NCBI GenBank assembly: GCA_963678705.1
Contig: OY783215.1
Coordinates: 16,163,740 to 16,227,739, forward strand
Reading direction: 5' to 3'
DNA length: 64,000 nt
From: Panorpa germanica
Taxonomy: Eukaryota; Arthropoda; Insecta; Mecoptera; Panorpidae
Part shown: positions 46,223-57,769 of the stretch, in pieces
Layout of the letters: each line of letters starts with the position of its first letter
Position numbering within the stretch: the first letter of the stretch is position 1
Translations under genes and position numbers: made by a program
Notes under the pieces: model-generated
The model's database searches: none
Told to the model about the DNA's origin: nothing
What the model saw: only the letters and a program-made list of their open reading frames with translations

Positions 46223-48669
46223 CCGTACTCATATGCCACCACGTACAGAGCATTACAACAAACAACTTTGCCATTTGGGTCTTTAAAAAAAATATCAACC
46301 TTTTTAAACTTTTTACTAATTCGTTAAACAAACTAAAAAACCAGTCAAAATTTTCTCTATAACATAACAGTTTCCTTTTTATATTTGTAGAACTAATCTG
46401 CATACACAGACTACGTTAAAATGCGTACTTAAATATTTGCATGTTAAATGTGAGCAGTTTAATTAATAATATCTCATTTTACAGCTGGTGAAAATATTTT
46501 AAATTTTCTAATTAAATTAAGTATTCTTATATCAACAGCATATTTAACTGTAGAAAGGTGGTTTTTTCCTATGTACCTACTACCATAATGAAAATGTAAC
46601 AGACTTATGTTAAACCTAAATTAAAAATGTAACGTTTGATAAAAAATATTACGTTAAATAATACATGCATAATACATATTATACGCGTGTTAATAACATA
46701 AATTTTAGAATATTTTACATAAATAAAATTGGTAGAGAATGGGTTAATCGTTGTGTTCAACATGTACATGTTGGCGCGTTGGCGGGATTTAGTTATGGAT
46801 TATGGTAACGGCGATCAATGGGTCCGAGTCCGAGTCCGAGTCCGAGTCCGTCTACTTCACCTTCCATCAATCAACTTGGACTTATTTTGAGCTATCGGCA
46901 AAGGCTATTACAAGACTAGGCTTTTAAGAAGTGCTTTTTTAAACGAACGATGAGAGATATCTTAAAGGCATTCAATGCGGCACGAAAGAAAAACTAATAT
47001 TTAACGATTGTGTTAGAGATACGTATCGGCGCAGAGGAAGAGGGATGGGAGAGGAAATACCTGACCAGCGTCGGAGTGACTGTTTGTACAGGACGTGTTT
47101 TAGTTAAATATTAGAGTTTTGACTAAAACACGTTACTAATATTACTAATAGTTCGTGCCTTTGATCAAATATTATACCGTTGTAACTTTATGGTGTGAAA
47201 ACAAATTTAAAATTAAGTGATACATTGAAATACCTTTTTTTTAAACATTGTCCATGAAACAAGTGATGGACAGAAAGAAGAATTTACCACTAATGATGGG
47301 GCAATGTTGAGGTCTACCTTTACTCTGTAACAGTTTACATTCGACATGAATTCGAATTGCAATTTCTAAATCGATTAAAATATTTATCGGAAGGAAATTT
47401 ATGTTAAATCTATTAAATAAGGTAAGCGTTCACTAGTCCGCTTGGAAGCCATTGAAGGTATTGGAATTATTGAATGAACCGAAGAAGTGAGAAACTAAAG
47501 AGTAGGTAAAGCCCCATTCCCACTCACTGTTTTGATATTTAATTTACTGTTTCTTATTTAATATTGTAATCTAGATTTCAGGTTTTCGTTTAAGCATTCC
47601 TTTTCACATTTTTGTTTTAATTTAAGTTTAGTTAATTTAGTTGGTGCGTAAGCATCGTTAGTAATATAAATTTTGACAGTTCGACAAAATTGTATGTGAA
47701 ATAATTAAAATTGCTGTTTTTAATAACAATTAGTAATATAAATTGTTTTCACTTCTATTTTTTTCAAAAACTAACATTAAAGTTTTTTTAAAAGTAAATC
47801 TTACTGCATTTTAACAGATTGTCACATTTTGGAGGTTATAATATAATATAGTATTTCTTCATTTAATATTTTTAATTTAAGACATTGGACCTTGTAAGTT
47901 TTAAAAAAACTAAGAAAACTTGAAAATAAATTAAATTAAAAATACTGTGAATGACTACGCGTATTCCCATATGCTAAACAATTTATATTAAATACAAAAT
48001 ACAAAATAACAAATACAACTTAAGAGTATGCAGCGAACACTACAAACGGTATATGTATATTTAAAGTCTGCGCATTTTACACCACAAACAATCCAAGCGC
48101 GCTAAGTATACATCTATATATGTGTATTCATATTCCACAAGCATGCAATATTCAAGAAAATTGATTCGAAGAGTATCTACATATTAAATAGCTGATCGAA
48201 AGCTGAGATTAGTTCTTGCTTTTGTAGACTTCCTTCTTCTCTTCTTCTTCGCTTCCATTCTCCTCCATGTTTGATAGATAGATGATTTCATACAGAGCAA
48301 TGGACGTTTGCCTTTATTGTTTTATATCTAATGCCGGTAGCAAACGATGCTAGAACACCTTCCAACGTTGGACGCTTGATGGCTGGACGCATCGTGTGGT
48401 CGACGCTGGAACTAAGTTGTGTGTCGGGCTGTTGTCTGTCTTTTGACCCGCGTCAAAGTGATTTTTCTACTCCCACCACACACTTGATCCACATGTCATG
48501 CACTGCTGCACGAACCGTCCAACAAAGGAAGGTTTTATACTTGAAAATTTTTTTATTTACTTGAAAGTTCTAGTTAAACAGTATCTGTGTCAATAATATC
48601 AACAAATTAATAAAATAAATAAATCATTGGGATCAAACATTCATTCCACCGTGTAGTAGGAAACTTGCC
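46223..48669. other. No gene seen; short tandem repeat and one transposon end
   Basis: The GTCCGA tandem at 46822-46850 (about five units) and the AAGGTAAGCGTTCACTAG end at 47419-47450 are the only structures I recognise. The 77-codon frame at 48331-48564 has no domain and I do not call it. Confidence 0.5.
46822..46850. repeat. GTCCGA tandem repeat
   Basis: About five copies of the 6-bp unit GTCCGA. Confidence 0.9.
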
Positions 48670-48674
48670 ATGTC

Positions 48675-49352
48675 TGTTAAATAATGCATGCACAGCCTAT
48701 ATTGCTATATAGATATTTCGCATTATTTAATGTATTTCATTTAGAATATAATATTTTAAATTTTTTTAGTTTTGTAATAATTATTTGTTTAATCAAACAT
48801 TTTATCTTGCTTTGTTATTGAATAAATTAACAAGTTATTGTCGTTGATGCCATGGCATTGTATTCTAGTTTGCAAGCCCGTACCAAGGTCACACAGCTGG
48901 CCTGCCAAATGCATTCTTTCTATCAATGTACTGATAAAACACTATTTAAATATATATTATTAGCTATCATCTAGAACAGTAAACATCTAAATTATAAACT
49001 CCAACTTTCAACAGTTTAATAATCATAATAAAATTTAATAGTGAATTGTATCACAGTATCATTGATACATATAATTATTCATTTAATTTCAATTATTGTA
49101 ATTCGTCAAGTGTATTTGTATAATAAATGTTTTTATGTAAAATACTGGTGTTTCGCTGCTATTTGATTTAAAGAAAATAAAAAATTGTTATTAATTATTT
49201 AATAACAAAAAGGTCCTTCGAGAAGTTTTGGCGCAATCTACAGCTATCAAAGGAGTTAGATGCAATCAAGCATTCTGAGAATTTGGAAACCGTCAACATC
49301 GCAGATAAGCAAACCCCAAGCTTATATAGATACATAGGTCCATACTCAACCA
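48675..49352 (+). repeat. BEL/Pao 5-prime LTR
   Basis: 678 bp, TG...CA termini. It differs from the 3-prime LTR by C at 48884 (T there), A at 48954 (T there) and C at 49271 (A there). An AATAAA-like signal lies near 49123. Promoter and polyadenylation functions are assumed from LTR biology. Confidence 0.95.
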
Positions 49353-49375
49353 TTTGGTCCTTCGAGCCGGATATA
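49353..49375 (+). promoter_or_regulatory. Primer-binding site
   Basis: Directly behind the LTR the sequence TTTGGTCCTTCGAGCCGG contains TGG plus a stretch suited to a tRNA 3-prime acceptor arm, the usual reverse-transcription primer site. I cannot name the tRNA. A similar GGTCCTTCGAG occurs inside the LTR near 49212, which may be coincidence. Confidence 0.7.
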
Positions 49376-50373
49376 CACCATTAAACCATCTTCAAGATTG
49401 GATTCACAAGAATTGAACATCTTGAAGAACGGATACGAGCTAGGATATTCAGTATTTTGATCCTTCAAAGAAGATTCACATCCATTTGATCATCTTCAAG
49501 CAAGATTTTTATCAACGCATCCAGCAATTGAGCATCTTCAAAGAAGATTCACACCGCATTGATCATCTTTGAAAAGGATTCATCCAGCAAGGTGAACAGT
49601 CTAGAAAAATCTCACTTTTGGCGCCAAGTACAACAGCACACACGAGTCAATCGCAGCAGCATCTGGATTCAGTCTTGAAACGAGAGCTACTACACGACAG
49701 TGGTGTCAAGGTAATCCTAAAACATTTATATAATTCCCATCCTATCCTTTATTACCTCTATTTTGGGTTTTTGCACTTACATCTTACATATTTTACAAAT
49801 TTTGCATTTACTACTGTTTCAATCGTTGTTTCATTGTACCAAGGTGTTGGACATCAATGATTCATTTCCATCACAAAGTTCGTATCACTGTTGAATTATA
49901 TTTTTTAATCAATCATTCAACGATATTTAGTTTTCTGTTTATAGTTAATAAATCCTTGCCTTTTTAGTCAAGTCATCTAACGCTTTACTAAGCTATTGAC
50001 CATCTATAAGGCTCGTATTAGTGTCATTCAGCACACATACATACATACATTAATTGCATTGGTTGCGAATATTAGATTCAATAAGTATAGCCTCTTATAT
50101 TACGTCATCTAACGTCCTTCATAGGAATACGACACTTAGAGCACATACGCCAATCGCATTTTTTAGCGAATATTATTATTCCATCTTAAGCGTTTGAATA
50201 TATTTGTTCAAATCAAAATATTCATCTGTGTATTTTGCACAGAAATCTTTTTACGTATTGTACGTAATAGATCACAGTTTATATTATTGCATCCACAATA
50301 ATATATCTTTTTCAATCATTTTAAATATTATATTTAAAACATCAATTACTGAATTTTTAAAGTCATATTCACA
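49376..50373 (+). other. BEL/Pao leader with degenerate 40-bp repeats
   Basis: From about 49380 to 49585 the leader repeats a unit like TTGATCATCTTCAAAGAAGATTCACA at least four times with variation. The rest, to the gag start at 50374, is AT-rich. The short frames here (49618-49860, 50204-50392) carry no domain. Packaging or translational control by the leader is possible but not shown. Confidence 0.6.
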
Positions 50374-53300
50374 ATGTCTTCAAAACTTATAAAAGCCATA
50401 CAGCAAATCAAATTAACATTAAAGCAGTGTAACAAAACAATTGAAAATGTTGATTTAACAGATCCATCCACGTACGATGTGACAGAGATAAAAATTTGTT
50501 ATAAACAGTGGCAACCATTAATGGCATCAATCAACAAAGTTCATTTACAAATGCGCGAACTAACTGATGATCAAGCTGATTTAGATCGCATTGACAGTGA
50601 AAATAATGATTTCTATACACAATATGTCAATATAGGAAAAATCATTAATAAAATCATCTCAGCTTCTGAATCGATTGCTAATCAAACATTATCTACCCCT
50701 GAGACAAAGTCATCTGTATTTTCAGATGAAGAAATGCATTTATCATCCATCAACATTCCCACCTTTTCCGGCAATATAGAACACTGGGATGAGTTTAAGG
50801 CCACGTTTGAAAGTCTAGTCCATAATCAAGTAAAATATTCTAGTTTCAAAAAATTGCATCTTTTACGTCGATCATTAAAAGGTGAAGCTTTTGACACCAT
50901 CGCATCGGTGCCATTAGACCCCACAAATTATCAACTATGTTGGAATTTATTAGTCACAGCATATGACAATAAAAGAAAAATGATTTCTTATCATTTAAAT
51001 GCGTTTTTAAAAATTCCGGCTATCACCTCTGAGAATAGCAATAGGTTAAGAGCTACTGCAGCTTCAATTAGAAAACACGTGAAAGCGTTAGAAAACATTA
51101 TTCCAGAGGAAAATAGGTGGAACCACATTGTTGCTATTTTAATATCGAAAAAACTAGATTCAGAAACTAAGAAGCATTGGTTAGCTTCCAACATCTCTAA
51201 AGCAGATTATCAAGAAATTGACCTCATGCTCTCTTTCATACTTGAACGGGCACACGAGTTGGACGAACATAGTTGTGATTCAAATAATACTCATAAATCA
51301 AGACCGCACAAGTCTTTTTTCTCATCACCTCGCGACAAATGTTCATTTTGTTACAAGGATCACAATATAAGACATTGCCAAAACTTTTTAAAACTTAACG
51401 TTAAGGCTCGGATCAATGAGATCCAAAAAAGGCAGCAGTGCTTAAATTGTTTCCGCAAAGGTCACAATAGTTGCAATTGTCTTTCAAATAGTCGTTGCCT
51501 TACGTGCAGAAAGAGGCATCATACATTATTGCATATTGATACTGAGGAATCGGATGAGTACATACCTAAAGCTAGCACTTCTAGTACACTCACGGCGCAC
51601 GCTAATCAAAAAAATCAAGCTATGCTATCAACCGCTTTAGTCAACATTCTTGACAAAAATGGCAAATTAATTGTTGCTCGCGCTCTTTTGGATAATGGTA
51701 GCCAAACAAGCTTCATTACTAAAACTTTATTACAAAAATTAAACGTTCCCATTACTAATTCAGATGTAATAATAACAGGAATTGGTAATTCCGAAACTAA
51801 AATAAACAAGCAAGCAAAAATCACTTTGCATTCATCTACTAACAATTACAAAACGTTTGTAAATTGTCTGCTCATAGACAAAATAACCGACAAAATTCCA
51901 CACATCAAATTGGATATTGTCAATTTATCAATACCGCATAGCATAAAACTAGCAGATCCTAGTTTTAACGAACCACAATCTGTGGATTTATTGTTAGGAG
52001 CTGATATATTTTGGAACCTATTACGCGTAGGCAAAGCAAAATTATATAGTAATCGATTACATTTACAAAACACTTCGTTAGGTTGGGTAGTAACCAAATA
52101 TAAATCTTTTGCTAATAATAATCATGCGCATTGCTATCACACATCCTTACAAGCTCAAATTTCCAAGTTTTGGGAAATCGAGTCTGTTAAGGAATGTAGC
52201 ACTTTAACTTTAGAAGAAGAAGCATGCCAGGATCATTATAACAAAACTACTACTCGCGACTCGGATGGTAGATTCGTAGTTACATTACCATTAAAATTGC
52301 CCGCATCAGCTTTAGGAGATTCCAAAACCGCAGCTACCAAACGATTTCTTTCATTAGAAAGAAAATTCGACAAAAATAAACAATATAAATCTATGTATTC
52401 AGCATTCATTCATGAATATATACGATTAGGTCACATGACCATTAACCCTATTCAGAATTCAGCTGAACCTGAATACTTTTTACCGCATCACGGTATATTA
52501 AAACCAAGCAGCACTACTAGTAAATTGAGAGTAGTTTTCGATGGCTCCATGTCAAGTACGACAAACACTTCACTTAATTCGTTACAAGCTAATGGGCCAA
52601 CAATTCAAAACGATTTATTCACCATTTTAACTAGATTTCGTCATTACGAATATGTGGTCGTGGCGGATATAGCGATGATGTACCGACAAGTACTGGTGCA
52701 TCCCTCCCAAAGAAACCTTCAACAGATTCTTTGGAGAGATAATCCAGACGACAAGTTACTAGCATATCAGTTAAACACTGTGACTTATGGTACATTATCT
52801 GCAGCATATCTTGCAATTAGAAGTTTAACTCAGCTAGGTTACGACAACACTATTGCTCATCCAAACGCCGCAAATACCATCATTAATGACTTCTATGTTG
52901 ATGACATGCTGACTGGGTCAAATGACCTAGCAGAACTCAAATTACGCTGCAACAAAATCATTGAAATACTAAACAGTGCAGGATTTCATTTACGCAAATG
53001 GATTTCTAATGATCCCGCTGTTCTACTTGAATTAGACAACACTACTAAAGACAAACACTTTTATATAGATCACGCAGATTTAGAGCATTTCAAAACTTTA
53101 GGTGTCAAATGGTGCTCAAAAACAGACTGTTTCAAATACAGCATCGCCCATTTTGATCCACCTGTAAAATTAACCAAAAGAAATGTTCTATCATTCATTG
53201 CTAAAATATTTGATCCGCTTGGATTATTATCACCCTGCGTCATACCGTTTAAGCTAATGATACAACAATTATGGCTAACAAATCTACACTGGGACGATCA

Positions 53301-55272
53301 AATTCCAGATCATTTAGTAAAAACATGGGTTTCTTTAATAAAACAATTACCAAGCTTAAACAACGTATCCATACCACGAAAATCGTTAATTAAGAACTTC
53401 AAAACAATTGAAATTCATGGTTTTTGTGACGCGTCAGAACGTGCATATGGTGCTTGTATTTATTTTAAAAGTACCAACCACAATAACCAATCCAAAACTA
53501 CTTTATTACACTCAAAATCTAAGGTCTCACCTTTGAAAACGTTAACCATTCCGTGTTTAGAATTATGCGCAGCATTATTATTATCACGAATGACAAAGAA
53601 ATTATTGTCAATAATTTCATTACCGATAAACAATATAATTCTTTGGTCAGATTCAGTCATTGTGCTGTCATGGCTCAAATGCATACCTAGTACACTGAAA
53701 ACATTTGTAGCTAACCGCGTTTCTGAAATCCAAACAAACATGAATTCTATTTCACAATGGCGTCACATTCGTACAGAACATAATCCAGCAGATTTGATTT
53801 CAAGAGGTATTCCTGCAAGTAATATAGTTGATTATGATTTCTGGTGGCAAGGTCCAGATTGGCTATCTCAATCAGAGATCGCATGGCCTGAAAGCAATTG
53901 CACCGTAAATTTTTTACCAGAAACTAAATCAATTATATTAGCGAATTTTTCCACCATGAAATCAAACTTTATATTCGACAAATTTTCAAATTTAAGAACT
54001 CTTAATAGAGTCACCGCATACTGCTTACGCTTCATTCGCAATTCCAGAAATAAACAAACTAGAATTAATGGCATTTTATCAGTCACAGAATTGCAAGCTT
54101 CTATGCAATCACTCATCAAACTAGCACAAGTGGAATGTTTCGCATCTGAAATTAAAGCTCTAAAGCGTAACGCGCCTTTAGATGCAAAAAGCTCATTACT
54201 CTGTCTTAACCCATTTCTTGACGATGATGGCATCATCAGAGTGGGTGGCAGATTAAAACATTCGAATTTTGAATTTCACCAGAAACATCCCATTGTCTTA
54301 CATAATAAACACAAACTGACAACTTTGATAATGGAAAGGGAGCACCTGAGATTACTACATTCAGGCCCTCAAAAGTTATTATTTAGTGTAAGGGACCAAT
54401 ATTGGCCCATTAAAGGCATATCCTTATCAAAAACTATCGTGCATCGATGTGTGACATGCTTTAAACAAAGACCACGCTTTCCATCACCACAAATGGGTTC
54501 TCTTCCTTTCGCAAGAGTATCCCTAGATTTCCCATTTAAAGACACCGGAATTGATTATGCTGGCCCTATCATGGTCCGAAATAAATATGGTAGAGGTAGT
54601 AGGTTAATCAAATCCTACATTTGTTTATTTATCTGTTTTGCAACTAAAGCCATACATTTGGAGTTGGTCACTGAACTTACAACTCAGTGTTTTTTGGCTG
54701 CTTTAAACAGATTCATATCGCGTAGAGGCAAACCCACCACTATTTATTCTGACAATGGAACGAACTTTGTGGGAGCTAGCCGGGCCTTGGGCAAATTTTT
54801 AGCTGATGATGATAATGAAAGAACGATCCAAACAGTAGCTTCCGATTTAACTATTACTTGGAAGTTTATCCCACCATATTCACCCAGTTGGGGTGGCTTA
54901 TGGGAAAGTAACATTAAGTCAACCAAATCACATCTCAAACGTGTCATGCAAAACAACCATTTTACATTTGAAGACACCTATACCCTGTTAACTCAAATAG
55001 AGGCAATACTAAATTCTCGTCCTCTTTATCCCGCTTCCAATGATCCCAATGACCTTATTCCCATCACGCCTGGACACCTCTTAATAGGACGGCAGATCAC
55101 AAGTATCGCTCCTTCAGAGGATGCTCCAATCAAATTAAGCCGATTGCAGCGCTTCTCACAGTTTCAAGACTGTATTCAAAGTTTTTGGAAAAGATGGTCA
55201 AGCGACTACCTAGGACACTGCAATCAGCTCGTGAAGTGGAAGGCGTCAAAGGGTGTTGTACCACAGCAATGA
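50374..55272 (+). CDS. BEL/Pao gag-pol polyprotein
   Basis: A single 1632-codon frame starts at ATG 50374. Residues about 125-290 resemble the DUF1759 gag region (PTFSGNIEHWDEFKATF). CCHC-like knuckles begin near 323 (CSFCYKDHNIRHC) and 356 (CLNCFRKGHNSCNC). The protease (LLDNGSQTSF) has its Asp near 440. Reverse transcriptase has VVADIAMMYRQV and catalytic YVDD at 841-844. RNase H begins with FCDASERAYGA (D1019) and includes LWSDSVIV. The integrase has an HxxxH...CxxC-type zinc region and a DDE triad at about D1394 (GIDYAGP), D1460 (YSDNGTNF) and E1511 (GLWESN). The proteins would be released by the protease; gag forms the particle and pol copies and integrates the DNA. The frame ends at TGA 55270-55272, but the same frame stays open for 57 more codons with integrase-tail-like sequence, so the stop looks like a late disabling change. 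Confidence 0.95.
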   Translation: MSSKLIKAIQQIKLTLKQCNKTIENVDLTDPSTYDVTEIKICYKQWQPLMASINKVHLQMRELTDDQADLDRIDSENNDFYTQYVNIGKIINKIISASESIANQTLSTPETKSSVFSDEEMHLSSINIPTFSGNIEHWDEFKATFESLVHNQVKYSSFKKLHLLRRSLKGEAFDTIASVPLDPTNYQLCWNLLVTAYDNKRKMISYHLNAFLKIPAITSENSNRLRATAASIRKHVKALENIIPEENRWNHIVAILISKKLDSETKKHWLASNISKADYQEIDLMLSFILERAHELDEHSCDSNNTHKSRPHKSFFSSPRDKCSFCYKDHNIRHCQNFLKLNVKARINEIQKRQQCLNCFRKGHNSCNCLSNSRCLTCRKRHHTLLHIDTEESDEYIPKASTSSTLTAHANQKNQAMLSTALVNILDKNGKLIVARALLDNGSQTSFITKTLLQKLNVPITNSDVIITGIGNSETKINKQAKITLHSSTNNYKTFVNCLLIDKITDKIPHIKLDIVNLSIPHSIKLADPSFNEPQSVDLLLGADIFWNLLRVGKAKLYSNRLHLQNTSLGWVVTKYKSFANNNHAHCYHTSLQAQISKFWEIESVKECSTLTLEEEACQDHYNKTTTRDSDGRFVVTLPLKLPASALGDSKTAATKRFLSLERKFDKNKQYKSMYSAFIHEYIRLGHMTINPIQNSAEPEYFLPHHGILKPSSTTSKLRVVFDGSMSSTTNTSLNSLQANGPTIQNDLFTILTRFRHYEYVVVADIAMMYRQVLVHPSQRNLQQILWRDNPDDKLLAYQLNTVTYGTLSAAYLAIRSLTQLGYDNTIAHPNAANTIINDFYVDDMLTGSNDLAELKLRCNKIIEILNSAGFHLRKWISNDPAVLLELDNTTKDKHFYIDHADLEHFKTLGVKWCSKTDCFKYSIAHFDPPVKLTKRNVLSFIAKIFDPLGLLSPCVIPFKLMIQQLWLTNLHWDDQIPDHLVKTWVSLIKQLPSLNNVSIPRKSLIKNFKTIEIHGFCDASERAYGACIYFKSTNHNNQSKTTLLHSKSKVSPLKTLTIPCLELCAALLLSRMTKKLLSIISLPINNIILWSDSVIVLSWLKCIPSTLKTFVANRVSEIQTNMNSISQWRHIRTEHNPADLISRGIPASNIVDYDFWWQGPDWLSQSEIAWPESNCTVNFLPETKSIILANFSTMKSNFIFDKFSNLRTLNRVTAYCLRFIRNSRNKQTRINGILSVTELQASMQSLIKLAQVECFASEIKALKRNAPLDAKSSLLCLNPFLDDDGIIRVGGRLKHSNFEFHQKHPIVLHNKHKLTTLIMEREHLRLLHSGPQKLLFSVRDQYWPIKGISLSKTIVHRCVTCFKQRPRFPSPQMGSLPFARVSLDFPFKDTGIDYAGPIMVRNKYGRGSRLIKSYICLFICFATKAIHLELVTELTTQCFLAALNRFISRRGKPTTIYSDNGTNFVGASRALGKFLADDDNERTIQTVASDLTITWKFIPPYSPSWGGLWESNIKSTKSHLKRVMQNNHFTFEDTYTLLTQIEAILNSRPLYPASNDPNDLIPITPGHLLIGRQITSIAPSEDAPIKLSRLQRFSQFQDCIQSFWKRWSSDYLGHCNQLVKWKASKGVVPQQ

Positions 55273-55446
55273 TCTTTGGTCCTAGTCAAGGAGCCAAATC
55301 TTCCTCCATCACAATGGATGCTGGGTAGAATAGTAAAATTAAGCATTGGAGATGATTCAACGGCTCGAGCAGCTACTGTCAAGACATCTAAGGGAGAAAT
55401 AAGGCGTCTAGTGCGACATCTCGCTCCGCTACCCATAGAATGTTAG
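55270..55446 (+). pseudogene. Integrase C-terminal tail beyond the TGA
   Basis: Immediately after TGA the original frame continues to TAG at 55444-55446 and encodes PPSQWMLGRIVKL, TVKTSKGEIRRLV and LAPLP. This is the conserved BEL/Pao integrase tail pattern PPxxWxLGRI...VKTxxGxxxR...LxxLP. It would normally belong to the polyprotein. Whether the TGA is a mutation, a sequencing error or read through cannot be decided here. Confidence 0.75.
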
Positions 55447-55482
55447 TTGAAAACCAAGATGACTCTTCCAATTTTCAACGCG

Positions 55483-55490
55483 CGGGAGTA
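55483..55490 (+). promoter_or_regulatory. Polypurine tract
   Basis: GCGGGAGTA directly precedes the 3-prime LTR. It is short but occupies the place of the plus-strand primer. Confidence 0.5.
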
Positions 55491-56168
55491 TGTTAAATAA
55501 TGCATGCACAGCCTATATTGCTATATAGATATTTCGCATTATTTAATGTATTTCATTTAGAATATAATATTTTAAATTTTTTTAGTTTTGTAATAATTAT
55601 TTGTTTAATCAAACATTTTATCTTGCTTTGTTATTGAATAAATTAACAAGTTATTGTCGTTGATGCCATGGCATTGTATTCTAGTTTGCAAGCCCGTACT
55701 AAGGTCACACAGCTGGCCTGCCAAATGCATTCTTTCTATCAATGTACTGATAAAACACTATTTAAATATTTATTATTAGCTATCATCTAGAACAGTAAAC
55801 ATCTAAATTATAAACTCCAACTTTCAACAGTTTAATAATCATAATAAAATTTAATAGTGAATTGTATCACAGTATCATTGATACATATAATTATTCATTT
55901 AATTTCAATTATTGTAATTCGTCAAGTGTATTTGTATAATAAATGTTTTTATGTAAAATACTGGTGTTTCGCTGCTATTTGATTTAAAGAAAATAAAAAA
56001 TTGTTATTAATTATTTAATAACAAAAAGGTCCTTCGAGAAGTTTTGGCGCAATCTACAGCTATCAAAGGAGTTAGATGCAATCAAGAATTCTGAGAATTT
56101 GGAAACCGTCAACATCGCAGATAAGCAAACCCCAAGCTTATATAGATACATAGGTCCATACTCAACCA
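55491..56168 (+). repeat. BEL/Pao 3-prime LTR
   Basis: 678 bp, matching the 5-prime LTR except at 55700, 55770 and 56087. It ends CAACCA, followed by the ATGTC duplication. Confidence 0.95.
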
Positions 56169-56173
56169 ATGTC

Positions 56174-57234
56174 AATGTTTCAATATTTGACTCACGCGTT
56201 GAAAACAAACATTTGAATGTTCACCACATTGTTTGGTACCGGCTTAACTACCACGGACATGTGAACATATGAGGTTGCGCACATTTGCGACAAGACTGCC
56301 CTAAAGCAGCATTGTTACCATTGTTTCTGTGGAATATATCCATGCTCGTACGACGTATTCTCCACCTGTATCAACTATCTTCAGATGTACGCAGTCCACA
56401 AGCTAACAGTTTTATACGACATTGTATTTCGTACAAGTACACAAAATACATTGTCTCTATTGAAGCATAAAAGTTGAGCTAAAGTATCCTAATGGAAGAT
56501 GGAATCAACAGGTTATTTAATACCCCATGAAGCTGCTATGCTTGGAGTCTCCAGTTTAATGGGGTGAAGATCCTTATGGGCAGAAATACTAGGAGTTGGA
56601 AACAACATTGGGGTAGCTGTAAAGTAGAGGGTGTAGGATAGAGGGTGTTGTTTTGTTGAAAACAGATAATGGAATTGAATAACGTACGCATATCAAATGG
56701 GTGGTTGTGTATTGAGAAATAATATCAATGAAGTTGTAAGTATCGAACATTATTTTTATATAAAATGTTAAATGCATTATTAATAAACATATATCCTAAT
56801 TATTATTGCGTGGAATTATTTTTATATATTAATTAGTCGGTATTTGTATTGAGAATGGACACGTGTCTATGTTATATTTGTATTGTCTCTTTAGTCTAGT
56901 ACATTTTTATTAAATTTCAGCCGACTGGTAGCAAGTGAAATCCAAATATATAAACATTTTTTAATTTATATTTGTATGTCTTACATATCACCAATGAAGC
57001 AACTACCTTTTCTCAGAACTTAGAGCTTTTGGGTGCTCACTTTATGATTGTGAATCCTAAGAAATGTCTTCATCCAAGAGAGAGAGTTTAATATTAGTTT
57101 GATTCAAGCAAGCATCCTAGTGCTTAGTTCTATGTCTATAACTACCCAACGACTTGGAATATTGAAGAATCATTTATTGTGCGTATGTTAAACATATTAT
57201 AAAAGCAATTTATCAAATATACGCTCAAGATACG
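56174..57234. other. No gene seen
   Basis: Unassigned AT-rich DNA on the right flank of the BEL element. Frames of about 60 codons here have no recognisable domain. Confidence 0.5.
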
Positions 57235-57769
57235 CAGAGGCGGATTTTCAAAAAGGTTCATGAGACGCACACCATAGACCTCAAAAATTCAGCAGGCCTT
57301 AAAGTTCAGCTCTCAAAGTGAAAAAGAAAAATTTTACAAAAATGTTTTTCTTCATAATTAAAATTATTCAAAATTTCTTTGTATATTTCTGGACGTCTGC
57401 TCAGGGATAACTTATAAATAGTATGACAATACAATCTCCACATATAAAAAGATTATTATCATGGTTAATTCTCTATGTTATTTCCATTTGTCTCATATTT
57501 GTTGCAACATTGTAGCGCTAAATTCCAACATATTTAGTTTGTTAAAAAAAAATATTTTAGAGAAAGTCAGGGACTTTTTGACTTTATTTTTTTTTCACCA
57601 ATGAAAAAGGTAAAATTTAATTTCTTTTTGAAAAATTCGCAGTATGTAGAGGGTAGACGGGGGTGCCAATGTCAAGTTCTTGCCTCACTTCTAAAAAATC
57701 CATTACTGAGTGGGAAGAGGGCAAAATAAACTTGCGCTTAGTGCCTCTTACATGCTAAATCCCCCACTG
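57235..57769. mobile_element. hAT-like non-autonomous element
   Basis: The left end CAGAGGCGGATTTTCA and the complement of the right end, CAGTGGGGGATTTAGCATG, are imperfect inverted repeats in the CAGTGGCGGATTT style common among hAT elements. The 535-bp interior has no transposase. The 8-bp flanks do not match, so the insertion is old or the ends are slightly misplaced. Confidence 0.55.

Larger units (their letters stand above)
48675..56168 (+). mobile_element. BEL/Pao LTR retrotransposon, nearly intact
   Basis: The 7494-bp element has two 678-bp LTRs that start TGTTAAATAATGCATG and end CTCAACCA. It is flanked by an exact 5-bp duplication, ATGTC, at 48670-48674 and 56169-56173. Order: LTR, primer-site-like TGGTCCTTCGAG, a repetitive leader, one gag-protease-RT-RNase H-integrase frame, a short purine stretch (GCGGGAGTA), LTR. 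The YVDD reverse transcriptase motif and the retropepsin and integrase families are those of BEL/Pao. There is no envelope-like frame between the integrase and the 3-prime LTR. The LTRs differ at only three positions, which indicates a recent insertion. Confidence 0.95.

Noticed and set aside
48331-48564. A 77-codon frame just before the BEL element
   Set aside because: No domain, no partner exon or splice context, and the composition is compatible with chance.
49618-50373. A separate small gene or intron in the BEL leader
   Set aside because: A GT-like donor after 49700 and the gag start could suggest splicing, but no branch or acceptor signal is convincing and the 80-codon frame has no domain.
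55273-55490. An envelope gene for the BEL element
   Set aside because: Only the 57-codon integrase tail and the polypurine tract lie between pol and the 3-prime LTR, so there is no room for an envelope-like frame.
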